Positions 7,731 through 16,599 of a stretch of 19,471 nucleotides of DNA are shown here, in pieces. The notes below the pieces were generated by a model. That model was not told the origin of the DNA. It saw only the letters and a program-made list of their open reading frames with translations, and did no database searches. The position numbers and the translations under genes are program-made. How positions within the stretch are numbered: the first letter of the stretch is position 1; each line of letters starts with the position of its first letter. The DNA lies in assembly GCA_038125725.1 (NCBI GenBank), contig JAYPEK010000064.1, forward strand, positions 1-19,471, in the 5' to 3' direction. Origin of the DNA: TMED8 sp038125725. Its GTDB lineage: Bacteria > Pseudomonadota > Alphaproteobacteria > Rhodospirillales > Casp-alpha2.

Positions 7731-8897
7731 CTATGGCGCCAACCGACTTTCCACCAATCGCACCCAATAGCTTGCGCCGATACTGAGCGCTTCGTCGTTG
7801 AAATCGTAGTGGGCGTTGTGCAGCAGGCAACCGCCCTCGCCAGGGCCATTGCCGATCCATATATAACAGCCCTGGGAAGCATTCATCATGTAGGCGAAGT
7901 CCTCGGCCGCCATGCTTGGTGTCGGCATCAGATCGACGTTGTTGGCACCGACAACCAGAGATGCGGCCTCTATCGCATGTTCGGTCTCTGCTGCGGCGTT
8001 GATTACCGCCGGGTAGCGATAATGGCGTTCGAGCGAGATTGTCGTACCATAGCCTTCAGAAATGCTCGTCCCCAGTTCCTGCATTCGCGTCCAAACGGTG
8101 TCGCGCACCTCTTCTTCGAATGTGCGGATGGTGCCGCGGAGTCGCACGCGATCGGGAATGACATTCCATGCATCGCCGGCATCAAGTTGCGTAACGCTGA
8201 TGACCGCCGCATCTTGCGGATCGAGATTGCGGCTGATGATGCTTTGCCATCCATTGACGACGCCAACCGCGGCAACCACCGGATCCCGGCTGAGGTGCGG
8301 CATGGCGCCATGGGCTCCACGGCCCTCGACAACTGCCTCGAAAGTATCGAACGCAGCCATCATCGGGCCGGGTTTAATGGCGAAAGTCCCGACAGGCATC
8401 CCCGGCCAGTTATGCATCCCGTAGACGGACTCCATAGGGAATTGGTCGAATAGCCCCTCTTCGACCATAACCCTTGCACCGCCCTCATTTTCTTCAGCCG
8501 GTTGGAAGATGAAATAGACCGTACCTTTGAAGTTCTTGTTCTCCGACAAGTGCCTAGCCGCACCCAGTAGCATCGTCGTATGCCCATCGTGCCCGCAGGC
8601 ATGCATTTTGCCAGCGTGGGTCGATCGATAAGGCAGGTTGGTGAGTTCCTCGATGGGCAACGCATCCATGTCGGCGCGCAATCCGATGGCTGGACCATCG
8701 CCATTCGAAAGCACGCCGACGACACCGGTCGTCGCCAAACCGCGATGGACTTCGATGTCGAACTCCCGCAACAGACCGGCAACCTTTTCCGAGGTCCGAA
8801 CTTCCTCGAATGCCATTTCCGGATGGGCATGGATATCGTGACGCCATTCCGCCATCTCGGCTGCGGCAGCCTCGATCTCAGGGATGATTCCGCTCAT
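7731..8897 (-). CDS. M20-family metal-dependent amidohydrolase (hippurate hydrolase/aminoacylase type)
   Basis: 388 aa, normal for the M20D amidohydrolase group, which removes acyl groups from N-acyl amino acids and related amides using two metal ions. Motifs: GLRADMDALPIEE (72-84); metal-site cysteine and histidine C101 and H103 in MHACGHDGHTTMLLGAARHL; catalytic and ligand glutamates E135/E136 in FQPAEENEGGARVM; H162 in YGMHNWPG; and H360 in LLHNAHYDFND. A dimerisation lid domain lies around 185-300 (GRGAHGAMPHLSRDPVVAA). All expected ligands are present. The ATG at 8897 is 7 bp after the stop of the preceding dehydrogenase gene, with AGGTGA as a modest ribosome-binding site. It is the last gene of the nine-gene run and probably cleaves an amide in the imported substrate or an intermediate. 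The exact amide is unknown. Confidence 0.9.
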   Translation of the reverse strand: MSGIIPEIEAAAAEMAEWRHDIHAHPEMAFEEVRTSEKVAGLLREFDIEVHRGLATTGVVGVLSNGDGPAIGLRADMDALPIEELTNLPYRSTHAGKMHACGHDGHTTMLLGAARHLSENKNFKGTVYFIFQPAEENEGGARVMVEEGLFDQFPMESVYGMHNWPGMPVGTFAIKPGPMMAAFDTFEAVVEGRGAHGAMPHLSRDPVVAAVGVVNGWQSIISRNLDPQDAAVISVTQLDAGDAWNVIPDRVRLRGTIRTFEEEVRDTVWTRMQELGTSISEGYGTTISLERHYRYPAVINAAAETEHAIEAASLVVGANNVDLMPTPSMAAEDFAYMMNASQGCYIWIGNGPGEGGCLLHNAHYDFNDEALSIGASYWVRLVESRLAP

Positions 8898-8904
8898 TTC
8901 AGCG

Positions 8905-9783
8905 TCACCTGTAAGCTTTGATCAGCGCCTGCGTGCCGTCTTCGCGCGCGCCCTCTTCCGCAATCCTGGAATAGAGACTTTTGGCCAATTTGAGCGCCGG
9001 CAGGTCGACGCCCATGCCTGCGGCCTCCTTGGCGGCGATGGTCATGTCCTTGATGAAGTGGTGAACGAAGAACCCGGGGGCGAAATCTTCAGCCACCATT
9101 TTCGGCCCCAGGGCATTGAGCAGAAAACTTGCCGCCGCGCCGGTGCCCACGCACTGCAAAACCTTCTCCGGCTCCAAACCGGCCTTCAGTGCGTAGGAAA
9201 GCCCCTCAGCGGCGGCTAGCATGTTGCCGGCAACGACAATCTGATTACACATCTTGGTGTGCTGCCCAGCGCCGGCGCTTCCTTGCAGAACGATGTTTTC
9301 GCCCATGGCTTCGAACAGCGGCAGGATATGTTCAAACGCGGCCTGATCGCCTCCCACCATGATCGCCAGCTTCCCATCACGGGCGCCGACATCGCCGCCG
9401 GATACCGGGGCGTCGAGCGCCTGCAGGCCCCTGGCCTTGCCTGCCTCTGAAATACGGATGGCAAGAGAAGGCTCCGAAGTCGTCATGTCGATCAGATAGG
9501 CACCGCTGCGGGCGTTAGCGACCAGTCCACCGTCGCCAAGGTAAACCTCCTCAACGTCCTTCGGGTAGCCGACGATGGTGATTACAACGTCAGCATTGGC
9601 GGCAACGGCGGCGGGATCGCCGTGCCAGACGGCGCCTTTGGCGACAAGTTCATCGGCCTTCGATTTCGTCCGGTTGTAAACGTGCAACCTGTATCCGGCC
9701 GCCTGAATATGCCCAGCCATGTGCCGGCCCATAATTCCCAGGCCGATAAAGCCGACCTCCGTCGTTTCTGGCGTCACTGTCAT
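8905..9783 (-). CDS. 3-hydroxyisobutyrate dehydrogenase-family oxidoreductase (beta-hydroxyacid dehydrogenase)
   Basis: 292 aa. The Rossmann motif GFIGLGIMGRHMAGHI (11-26) opens the NAD(P)-binding domain. The substrate loop DAPVSGGDVGARDGKLAIMV (124-143) follows, then the catalytic lysine K177 in GAGQHTKMCNQI. The helical C-terminal domain includes FVHHFIKDMTIAAKEA (239-254). The family interconverts beta-hydroxyacids and semialdehydes, for example 3-hydroxyisobutyrate, tartronate semialdehyde and 2-(hydroxymethyl)glutarate. An arginine follows the Rossmann strand (VYNRTKSK, 36-43), which favours NADP. The ATG at 9783 is preferred over a longer open frame to 9831 because AAGGAAA lies 7 nt upstream and the family begins near this residue. 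It starts 13 bp after the molybdopterin-subunit stop, so it belongs to the same transcript. The substrate is not determinable here. Confidence 0.9.
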   Translation of the reverse strand: MTVTPETTEVGFIGLGIMGRHMAGHIQAAGYRLHVYNRTKSKADELVAKGAVWHGDPAAVAANADVVITIVGYPKDVEEVYLGDGGLVANARSGAYLIDMTTSEPSLAIRISEAGKARGLQALDAPVSGGDVGARDGKLAIMVGGDQAAFEHILPLFEAMGENIVLQGSAGAGQHTKMCNQIVVAGNMLAAAEGLSYALKAGLEPEKVLQCVGTGAAASFLLNALGPKMVAEDFAPGFFVHHFIKDMTIAAKEAAGMGVDLPALKLAKSLYSRIAEEGAREDGTQALIKAYR

Positions 9784-9796
9784 GCCTATTTCCTTC

Positions 9797-12154
9797 TCAA
9801 ATCCTGTCTCTAAGTTTCCCGCGGATCGCATCGGGAGTTAAAGGGTGCCGATCGAAAACAACGTCTAAGGGCGCCAAAGCATCGTTTACCGCGCCCGTGA
9901 CCGCACCGATTGCGCCCATGACTCCGCCTTCGGCCATCCCCTTCAACCCCGCCGGCGTCCGTTTGTTGGGCGTGCTAAGGTCCAGGATCTCAATCTCTGG
10001 CGCCTTGTCCGCCGACATCACGAGGTAGTCGGCAAGGGTGCCCGTCAAGTTCTGGCCGTTCTCGTCATATACGACATGCTCGAATAGGGTTCCGGACAGT
10101 CCCATGATCGTCGCCCCCAATTGCTGCCCCTTGACGATGGTCGGGTTCAACATGGTGCCGCAGTTTTCCACGATCAAATATCGCGGAATGACGATCTCCC
10201 CGGTATGGACGTCGACTTCCACTTCACAGATATGGACCAAATTCGAATAGGTCATGGCCGGCGGGTCGTAGGCCTTGAGTGTCTCCAGGCCCGGATCCAT
10301 GCCGTCCGGGAGCCTGGTCGGATCCAGATAAGCGACGCGCGCAATGTCGGCCAACGTCAGCTCCGTGTCGGACCAGGCATCGTTTGCGAACTGTTGCACC
10401 ACGCCGTCGGCCAGACGCAGCCGCTCAGCTGAATTCAACCCCATGAGATTGGCTGCAATCTCCAAGGCTTTGCCTTGCACCGCCTGCGCCGCCAAATAAA
10501 GCGTGCCGCCGCCGGCTGTGCCGCCGCGCGCGCCGCGAGATCCCATGCCGTAGGGAGCGACATCGGTATTGCCCAGCTCGATGGCGACGTTCGCTGGATC
10601 GATCCCCAGCCCTTCGCCGACGGCTTGCGAAAACGCAGTCTCGTAGCCTTGACCGGTGGCCATGACGCCTGCCGAGGCACGAACAGCGCCGGACGGTTCG
10701 ACCTTGACCCATGCACATTCGTGTCCGGAGCCCGGAATGCCCGCCGCCTTATAGAATTTCGAACCGTACGTGGTCGATTCGACAACGTTGCAGATACCGA
10801 CCCCACGATAGACGCCGTTTTTCCGATCCTCTATCTGGCGGCGACGAAAAGCCTCGTAGTCAAACGCCGCAAGTCCCTTTTCCATGACTTCTGCGGGATT
10901 GATATCTTCCAGCGTCTCGCCCGTGGCCATGGTGTAGGGAAGGTCGTTCCCGCTGAGTATATTGCGACGACGCACGTCAACTGGGTCGAGTCCGAGATCG
11001 CGCGCAATCGCGTCCATCGTCCCCTCCATGACCCAACTGGTGATCGCCATCGGAGCACGCATTGGGCCATTGCCACACTTGTTGGTGAGGGCGATCTTGA
11101 CGTCAAAGGCATAGTCCTGAACTCGATATGGGCCCGTCAGGATCATGGCGATGACCCGCGCGAGATAGTTGGCGGGATAGAAGCTGTAGGCACCGAAATC
11201 CTCATACAGCTCCAGTTCCAAAGCCAGAAGACACCCATTGGCGTCCACGGCGGCCCGGGTTCTGGCCACGTTTTCGCGCGCATGTGATGCGGCCGAGAGG
11301 TTTTCCAAACGGTCCTCACGCCAACGCGCCGGACGTTTGAGGTGCCGGGCCAGGGCCGCAACGGTCAGTTCCTCCCGATATACGGCGATCTTCTGACCGA
11401 AACCGCCGCCGACGTCCGGGACGATGACAGTAACTTCCGACTCTTTCATTCTCATCCGTCCGGCCATGACGGACCGATACGGATGGGGTGCCTGGTTGCC
11501 GACGTGAAGAGTCAAATGACCCCGGCCTTCGTCCCAGTCGGCGAGAATGCCACGCGTCTCCATCGGCAAATGGGTCTGGCGGTGCGATCGAAACTCGGCT
11601 TCGACGACGCGATGCGCTTGTCTCATCCGCGCAGCCGTATCGCCATGGGCGAAAGTTTGGTGGGAGACCAAGTTCGACGTCAGAGCGTCATCGACTTTTG
11701 GCGCCGACTCTTTCATTGCCTCAAACATGTCCGCAACAACGTCAAGCGGCTCGTAGTCGACCATGACGAGTTCCGCGGCGTCTTCCGCGAGATATCTGTC
11801 CGTGGCGACGACGCACGCCACCGGGTCCCCTTGAAACCGGACCTTGTCGACGGGGAGCGTTGCCATTTCCATCGGTTGCAAACCATCGATCGGCGGCGCC
11901 ATGCGCAGCGGCGCCGTCCATTGGTTCACCTGTTCACCGGTGACCACTGCAACAACCCCCGGCATCTGCTCCGCCTCCGAGATATCTATCGATAGGATGC
12001 GGGCATGTGCATAGGGACTGCGAACGAAGCAGACGTGAACCGTCCCGGGAAGGTCGATGTCATCCAGATAACGGCCTCTTCCGGTCAGAAAACGCCGGTC
12101 CTCCTTTCGCGGCAACGGCTTGCCGATGACGTTGAAGGGAGCACCTTCGTTCAT
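9797..12154 (-). CDS. Xanthine dehydrogenase-family large subunit (molybdopterin-binding, CoxL-like)
   Basis: 785 aa, the expected size of the separate large subunit of three-subunit molybdenum hydroxylases. The N-terminus IGKPLPRKEDRRFLTGRGRY (10-29) is characteristic. Cofactor-binding segments include DVGGGFGQK (247-255), GPMRAPMAITSW (363-374), a GQG turn (501-503), and the catalytic glutamate E742 in LKGMAEGGVMGAIGAVT. The loop before the active site reads NKCGNGPMRAP, not the AYxCSFR loop of aerobic CO dehydrogenase, so it is not a CO dehydrogenase. Likely reactions are hydroxylation of an N-heterocycle or oxidation of an aldehyde; the two cannot be told apart. The ATG at 12154 overlaps the TGA of the 2Fe-2S subunit as ATGA, showing translational coupling. 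Maturation genes (xdhC or coxF type) are not in the window. Confidence 0.92.
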   Translation of the reverse strand: MNEGAPFNVIGKPLPRKEDRRFLTGRGRYLDDIDLPGTVHVCFVRSPYAHARILSIDISEAEQMPGVVAVVTGEQVNQWTAPLRMAPPIDGLQPMEMATLPVDKVRFQGDPVACVVATDRYLAEDAAELVMVDYEPLDVVADMFEAMKESAPKVDDALTSNLVSHQTFAHGDTAARMRQAHRVVEAEFRSHRQTHLPMETRGILADWDEGRGHLTLHVGNQAPHPYRSVMAGRMRMKESEVTVIVPDVGGGFGQKIAVYREELTVAALARHLKRPARWREDRLENLSAASHARENVARTRAAVDANGCLLALELELYEDFGAYSFYPANYLARVIAMILTGPYRVQDYAFDVKIALTNKCGNGPMRAPMAITSWVMEGTMDAIARDLGLDPVDVRRRNILSGNDLPYTMATGETLEDINPAEVMEKGLAAFDYEAFRRRQIEDRKNGVYRGVGICNVVESTTYGSKFYKAAGIPGSGHECAWVKVEPSGAVRASAGVMATGQGYETAFSQAVGEGLGIDPANVAIELGNTDVAPYGMGSRGARGGTAGGGTLYLAAQAVQGKALEIAANLMGLNSAERLRLADGVVQQFANDAWSDTELTLADIARVAYLDPTRLPDGMDPGLETLKAYDPPAMTYSNLVHICEVEVDVHTGEIVIPRYLIVENCGTMLNPTIVKGQQLGATIMGLSGTLFEHVVYDENGQNLTGTLADYLVMSADKAPEIEILDLSTPNKRTPAGLKGMAEGGVMGAIGAVTGAVNDALAPLDVVFDRHPLTPDAIRGKLRDRI

Positions 12155-12651
12155 GACTGGCCACCTTCGCTTTTGCCACCCCGCATGCGCTCGGCCGCAA
12201 CCTTCACGGCCCTGACGATGCCTTGGTAGCCGGTGCATCGGCACAAATTGCCGGACAGTACATCGCGAATTTCCTCGTTCGTGGGATCGCGATTTTCTCT
12301 CAGGTAGGCCTCGAAGGTCATGATAATACCTGGCGTGCAAAATCCGCATTGCAGGCCGTGCTCTTCATGAAGGGCTTGCTGCAAAGCCGTGTATCCGCCG
12401 TCCTCATCGGCGATTGCCTCGATGGTTGTGATCGACTTGCCGACAGCCTGGACCGCAAACGTCAGACATGACCGCTGCGACCGCCCATCGACCTGGACAG
12501 TGCAAGCGCCACAGACACCGTGTTCACACCCGACATGCGTTCCGGTCAACCGGGCATCCTCCCGGATCGCATCCGACAGCAGCTTGCGCGGCTCCACCAG
12601 CATATCGAAGTCTTGCCCATTGATATTCAAGGTGATGGCGACTTTCTCCAT
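12151..12651 (-). CDS. 2Fe-2S subunit of the molybdenum hydroxylase (CoxS-like)
   Basis: 166 aa, standard for the small iron-sulfur subunit. The plant-ferredoxin-like domain has cysteines 42, 47, 50 and 62 in CEHGVCGACTVQVDGRSQRS plus C62. The helical second domain has C102, C105, C137 and C139 in QCGFCTPGI and NLCRCTGYQ. All eight ligands for the two [2Fe-2S] clusters are therefore present, and electrons should pass from the molybdenum site to FAD. The ATG at 12651 is favoured over the upstream in-frame ATG at 12675 because GGAGGAGA lies about 9 nt before it and the mature family begins there. It starts 2 bp after the stop of the FAD subunit and overlaps the large subunit by 4 bp. Confidence 0.94.
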   Translation of the reverse strand: MEKVAITLNINGQDFDMLVEPRKLLSDAIREDARLTGTHVGCEHGVCGACTVQVDGRSQRSCLTFAVQAVGKSITTIEAIADEDGGYTALQQALHEEHGLQCGFCTPGIIMTFEAYLRENRDPTNEEIRDVLSGNLCRCTGYQGIVRAVKVAAERMRGGKSEGGQS

Positions 12652-12653
12652 GA

Positions 12654-13532
12654 TCAGCCGTCTCCTCCACGACATCGTTGGATGGCGGTGTTGAGCGCCT
12701 GCTTTGTCAGATGGGCAGCCATTTCCCGTCGGTATTCGGCGCTGGCATGCATATCGCTTTCCGGAGATCCGGCCGTGGCCGCTAGATGGGCAACCTCGTC
12801 CATCCAGGTGGCGTCCGGCGCTTTTCCAGTTGCGTCGCGCTCCACATCGTTCAGGCGGAACGGCGTGACGTCCATGCCGCCCAGGCAGAGACGCAGGCGT
12901 TCGATCGTTCCGCCGGAGGCCAGGGCCAGCGTCACGGCAACAGTGACGATGGCGAAGTCACCGGCTCTCCGGCTTATTTGCTGAAACGCCCAACCCTCGT
13001 CCGCAGCGAGGACGGGAAAAACAAGCGAGGTAAGGATTTCGTCTGGCTCGAGATCAACCGTGTAGATCGACTGGATGAAATCCGCCGCCTGAACCCGACG
13101 TTCGCCACGGCTCGATCGAACAACCATTCCGGCGTCCAGCAAAATGGCGATCAACGGCCATTCCGCCGCTGGATCGGCATGGCTTACTGATCCACCAATC
13201 GTACCGCGATTACGGATGGCGTGGTGGCCGATGAACTTCGCCGCCGTCGGCAGTATCGGGCATCTTTGGACTAGAACTTCCGCAGCGACGATATCCGCGT
13301 GGCATGTCATCGATCCTATGGTGACTTGCTCGCCATTCTCGGAAATTCCGGTGAGTTCAGGTATGGCCGCGATGTCGACGATATGATCCGGGCGCGCCAT
13401 GCGAAGATTCATCATCGGGATCAGGCTTTGTCCACCTGCCAAGATCTTCGCGTCGTCGCCGTACTCGCCCAACAAGCCAAAGGCAGCATCAAGGCTTTCA
13501 GGCGCATGGTATGTAAACCTACCCGGTTTCAT
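12654..13532 (-). CDS. FAD-binding subunit of the molybdenum hydroxylase (CoxM-like)
   Basis: 292 aa, typical of the medium subunit. The start MKPGRFTYHAPESLDAAFGL fits the family. FAD pyrophosphate-binding motifs are AGGQSL (32-37) and TIGGSVSHADPAAE (111-124), and the CO-dehydrogenase-type C-terminal domain covers about 175-285. It should accept electrons from the 2Fe-2S subunit and deliver them to an acceptor. Gene order FAD, 2Fe-2S, molybdopterin is the usual coxMSL arrangement. It begins only 12 bp after the stop of the ABC ATPase gene, with GAGGG close before its ATG. The transporter and enzyme genes are thus very probably on one mRNA. Confidence 0.93.
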   Translation of the reverse strand: MKPGRFTYHAPESLDAAFGLLGEYGDDAKILAGGQSLIPMMNLRMARPDHIVDIAAIPELTGISENGEQVTIGSMTCHADIVAAEVLVQRCPILPTAAKFIGHHAIRNRGTIGGSVSHADPAAEWPLIAILLDAGMVVRSSRGERRVQAADFIQSIYTVDLEPDEILTSLVFPVLAADEGWAFQQISRRAGDFAIVTVAVTLALASGGTIERLRLCLGGMDVTPFRLNDVERDATGKAPDATWMDEVAHLAATAGSPESDMHASAEYRREMAAHLTKQALNTAIQRCRGGDG

Positions 13533-13544
13533 GTCGCCCTCTTA

Positions 13545-14642
13545 TCAGCCCCACAGCATTGATCGCCTGGTTTCCTTGTCGAAAACGTGCAGGCGGTTAC
13601 GGTTGACCTCCAGTGAGACGCTGTCGCCGTCCTTGTGCTTGTGCTCTTTGCCCAAGCGGAAAAAGACTTCCGTGCCCTCGATGGTCATGCTCAGATATTG
13701 CTCCGAACCCATCGGCAACACCGTGTCAACGGTACCGCTCACAGCCGACCCGGGCATCGCGGCCCCTTGCTCGTTGACGTCTTCGGGCCGTATGCCAAGG
13801 GTAACCGCGCGGCCGGTATGAGCCTGAAGTTTGACGGTCATGTCTTCAGGGAAGTGCATGCGGAAACCACCTTTTTGGAAAACCATCTTGCCGCCCTCAG
13901 CCGCCAGTTCACCTTCGAGTAGGTTGATCGGCGGATTGCCTAGGAATGACGCGACAAATAGGTTTTCCGGTTTCTCGTAAATCTCATCGGGTGTGCCGAT
14001 CTGCTGCACAACGCCCTCTTGCATGACGACGATACGGTCAGCCAGGGTCAACGCTTCGGCTTGGTCGTGGGTGACATAGACAAAAGTCGTCTCCATGCTG
14101 TGATGGAGTTGCTTAATTTCGGCGCGCATGGAAATTCGCAAGGCGGCATCCAAATTTGATAGCGGCTCATCCATCAAAAACACCGAGGGTTGGCGCACCA
14201 TCGCGCGCCCTAGGGCGACACGTTGGCGCTGGCCGCCGGAAAGCTGGCTTGGCAGGCGGTCGAGCAGATGTTCGATGTGCAGTCGCGCGGCCGCATCGCG
14301 GACCCGCTTATCGATTTCAGCGCGATCGTACTTCCGCATTTTCAGGCCGAATGCGATGTTGTCGAAGACGTTCTTGTGGGGGTAAAGCGCGTAGCTCTGA
14401 AACACCATGGCCACGTCTCGGATATGCGGCGGCATGAAATTGACGATCTGTTCGTCAAAATAGATGTCGCCTTCGGAAAGCTCTTCCAATCCGGCGATCA
14501 TATTGAGGGTCGTCGTCTTTCCGCAGCCCGATGGGCCCAACAGCACCAAGAACTCCTTGTCGACGATCTCCAGGTTGAGACGATCGACGGCTTTTACGGA
14601 GCCATAATACTTGGTGACGTTATCGAACAGGATCCTGGCCAT
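13545..14642 (-). CDS. CUT1-type ABC transporter ATPase (UgpC/MalK family)
   Basis: 365 aa. The nucleotide-binding domain shows Walker A GPSGCGKTT (36-44), Q-loop VFQSYALYP (80-88), signature LSGGQRQRVALGRA (134-147), Walker B VFLMDEPLSNLD (154-165) and H-loop VTHDQAEAL (190-198). A TOBE/OB-fold regulatory tail follows from about 235 (including GIRPEDV), which marks the MalK/UgpC type. It powers import through the two permeases encoded just upstream. The ATG at 14642 is chosen because the MARILFDNVTKYYG start is standard; the frame is open for 104 further codons upstream, but those are the shadow of the permease gene. It starts 8 bp after the permease stop, with only a weak ribosome-binding site, so coupling is likely. 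Confidence 0.93.
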   Translation of the reverse strand: MARILFDNVTKYYGSVKAVDRLNLEIVDKEFLVLLGPSGCGKTTTLNMIAGLEELSEGDIYFDEQIVNFMPPHIRDVAMVFQSYALYPHKNVFDNIAFGLKMRKYDRAEIDKRVRDAAARLHIEHLLDRLPSQLSGGQRQRVALGRAMVRQPSVFLMDEPLSNLDAALRISMRAEIKQLHHSMETTFVYVTHDQAEALTLADRIVVMQEGVVQQIGTPDEIYEKPENLFVASFLGNPPINLLEGELAAEGGKMVFQKGGFRMHFPEDMTVKLQAHTGRAVTLGIRPEDVNEQGAAMPGSAVSGTVDTVLPMGSEQYLSMTIEGTEVFFRLGKEHKHKDGDSVSLEVNRNRLHVFDKETRRSMLWG

Positions 14643-14650
14643 AAGCGTGC

Positions 14651-15613
14651 TTAACCTTTCACGGCGCCGGCTGTCAGGCCGGACACGATGTAGCGTTCGA
14701 AAAACAGAGCCAGGATGACCGGCGGGATGATCGCCACCACGCCGGCGGCGTTGATGAATGAAAAGCTGATGGTGAAATCCGACGTAAACGAGGCGACGAC
14801 GATGGGGAGCGTCTGCGAGGCAATGGTCTGCGTGAACATCAAAGCCAATAGAAACTCGTTCCAACTGGTCAGGAATGCAAACAGCATAACCGCGACGATT
14901 GACGGCAGCGCCAGCGGCAGGAACACCTGGGTCATGGTCTGAAACCGCGAGCACCCGTCGACGCGGGCGGCCTTGTCCAGCTCATCGGGCAGCGATTCGA
15001 AATAGCTGACCAGGATAAACACGGTGAACGGGATGGTGACCGCCAGGTAGGTGATAATAAGTGATAGCACGTGGTCAAGGAGCCCGAGGTTTTTGATCAC
15101 CAGGAAGAACGGCACGACCAGCGCAATATCAGGTATGACCCTTGTCGTTAGAATCGTATAGACGGACGCCTGCCGCCCCCAGAACCTTATTTTCGCCATG
15201 GCGTAGGCGGCTGGTATACCGACCAGCAAGTTCAAAATCACGACCGACACCGAGACGATGAAACTGTTCCACATGGACGGCACCAGGTCTTTGGCCGTCG
15301 AGGGAATATAGCCGCCGGCGGCCGGATCGACCTTGCGGCGCGTGTCATAAGTGACCTCTTCGAACTCCTGGAAGAAGATCGCGTCGAAATTCTCCAGGGT
15401 CGGTTCATGCGGGATCCAATGCGGCGGCACCGACACGATCTCGGCCTCCGACTGGAATGATGACGACAACAGCCAGGCAACCGGCGCCAAAACGTAAACC
15501 AGCAAAATCAGAGACGAGGAGAAAATCACGGCGTTGCGTGTACGTTCCGAGAACCGCGACTTGAACCGCCATTTCTCCGCGCGTTCTGAAAAGAGGGTGG
15601 ATTGGGCGCTCAT
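14651..15613 (-). CDS. CUT1-type ABC transporter permease (MalG-like)
   Basis: 320 aa integral inner-membrane protein. Hydrophobic segments fall at about 28-50 (NAVIFSSSLILLVYVLAPVA), 110-135, 150-170, 180-205, 245-265 and 285-305. The EAA loop that contacts the ATPase is DELDKAARVDGCSRFQTMTQ continuing VFLPLALPSI (about 205-234). A periplasmic insert of about 55 residues follows the first membrane segment, as in MalG-type proteins. It pairs with the neighbouring MalF-like permease to form the channel. The ATG at 15613 lies 1 bp after the stop of that gene, so translation is coupled. Confidence 0.92.
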   Translation of the reverse strand: MSAQSTLFSERAEKWRFKSRFSERTRNAVIFSSSLILLVYVLAPVAWLLSSSFQSEAEIVSVPPHWIPHEPTLENFDAIFFQEFEEVTYDTRRKVDPAAGGYIPSTAKDLVPSMWNSFIVSVSVVILNLLVGIPAAYAMAKIRFWGRQASVYTILTTRVIPDIALVVPFFLVIKNLGLLDHVLSLIITYLAVTIPFTVFILVSYFESLPDELDKAARVDGCSRFQTMTQVFLPLALPSIVAVMLFAFLTSWNEFLLALMFTQTIASQTLPIVVASFTSDFTISFSFINAAGVVAIIPPVILALFFERYIVSGLTAGAVKG

Positions 15614-15614
15614 T

Positions 15615-16529
15615 TCAGATCTTACGTCCCAGCGTCCTGATGATGGCGTAGGCCAACGCGAAAGTCACAATCGCCAGGATATAAGACATGGCACTGCCCG
15701 TGCCGAACGAAAGATTGCGGAAGGTCTCCACATAGATTTGCCAGGAAATAACATGCGAGGCGTCCGCGGGCCCGCCTTCGGTCAGCAGGAAAAACAAATC
15801 GAAATGTCGGATGGCCATCATCGTTTCATAGATCATCACCAGCATGAAACCGGGTTTCAGGGATGGCAGAGTGATATGCACGAAGCGCTGCAGCAGGTTG
15901 GCGCCATCGACCCTGGCGGCCCGGTACAGGTCAGCCGGAATGGACTTCATGGTCACAAGAATCAGAATCGCCGCCAACGGTACTTCTTTCCAGACGAACG
16001 CGTTGGAAATTAGCGGGATGGTCTTTCCTGGGTCACCCAACCACGTAACGTATTTGTCGATCAGCCCCAACTGCATCAAAAGGCCATTCAAGGCGCCGTA
16101 TCCGGAATCGTAGATCCATTTCCACAATAGTCCGTTGGCGACCGTCGGAATGGCCCAGGGGATGAGGATCACGGCGCTAATAAAGCGCCGGCCACGGAAC
16201 GTTTCGTTCAGCAAGAGGGCGATGAACAGCGCCAGGATCAAAATAGCGCTAACCGAAATCAGCGTGAATGAGACGGTGCGAAGCACGGACTCCCAAAACA
16301 ACTCGTCACCGAGAACCTTGGTGTAGTTGTCGAAGCCAACGAACGGAACGCGATGTGGACGCGTCAGTTTGAGACTGAAAAAACTGGTGTAGAGGGAATA
16401 AACAATCGGAAACACCGCGACGACGGCCAACACCGACATCACCGGCAATATAAACAAACCGGCACTGCGGGCTTCATAATTGAAGCGCCGGGCAAGCCTA
16501 TATCTCAGGTTTTTCATGTTTGCCGACAT
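15615..16529 (-). CDS. CUT1-type ABC transporter permease (MalF-like)
   Basis: About 304 aa with six predicted membrane segments, the first near LFILPVMSVLAVVAVFPIVY. The EAA loop reads IPADLYRAARVDGANLLQRF and continues VHITLPSLKPG. It is the partner permease of the MalG-like protein. The start is uncertain: in-frame ATGs lie at 16550, 16529 and 16517 and a GTG at 16571. I chose 16529 (MSANMKNLRYRLARRF) because a weak AGGGCG precedes it and it leaves a short basic N-terminal tail, but 16550 is possible. It is separated from the solute-binding protein gene by 116 bp holding a strong hairpin, and runs 1 bp short of the next permease gene. Confidence 0.88.
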   Translation of the reverse strand: MSANMKNLRYRLARRFNYEARSAGLFILPVMSVLAVVAVFPIVYSLYTSFFSLKLTRPHRVPFVGFDNYTKVLGDELFWESVLRTVSFTLISVSAILILALFIALLLNETFRGRRFISAVILIPWAIPTVANGLLWKWIYDSGYGALNGLLMQLGLIDKYVTWLGDPGKTIPLISNAFVWKEVPLAAILILVTMKSIPADLYRAARVDGANLLQRFVHITLPSLKPGFMLVMIYETMMAIRHFDLFFLLTEGGPADASHVISWQIYVETFRNLSFGTGSAMSYILAIVTFALAYAIIRTLGRKI

Positions 16530-16599
16530 GGGCGCCCTATCCAACAACATCGCGTAGGCGCGGTCGCGCACTTGAAACCATCAAGATTGCGGACGCACT

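Noticed and set aside
9797..12349. An 850-codon frame for the molybdopterin subunit
   Set aside because: The first 65 codons are the shadow of the 2Fe-2S subunit. The family start and the ATGA overlap place the true start at 12154.
9797..13532. Aerobic carbon monoxide dehydrogenase (coxMSL)
   Set aside because: Gene order fits, but the large subunit lacks the AYxCSFR active-site loop. The neighbours point to catabolism of an organic compound.
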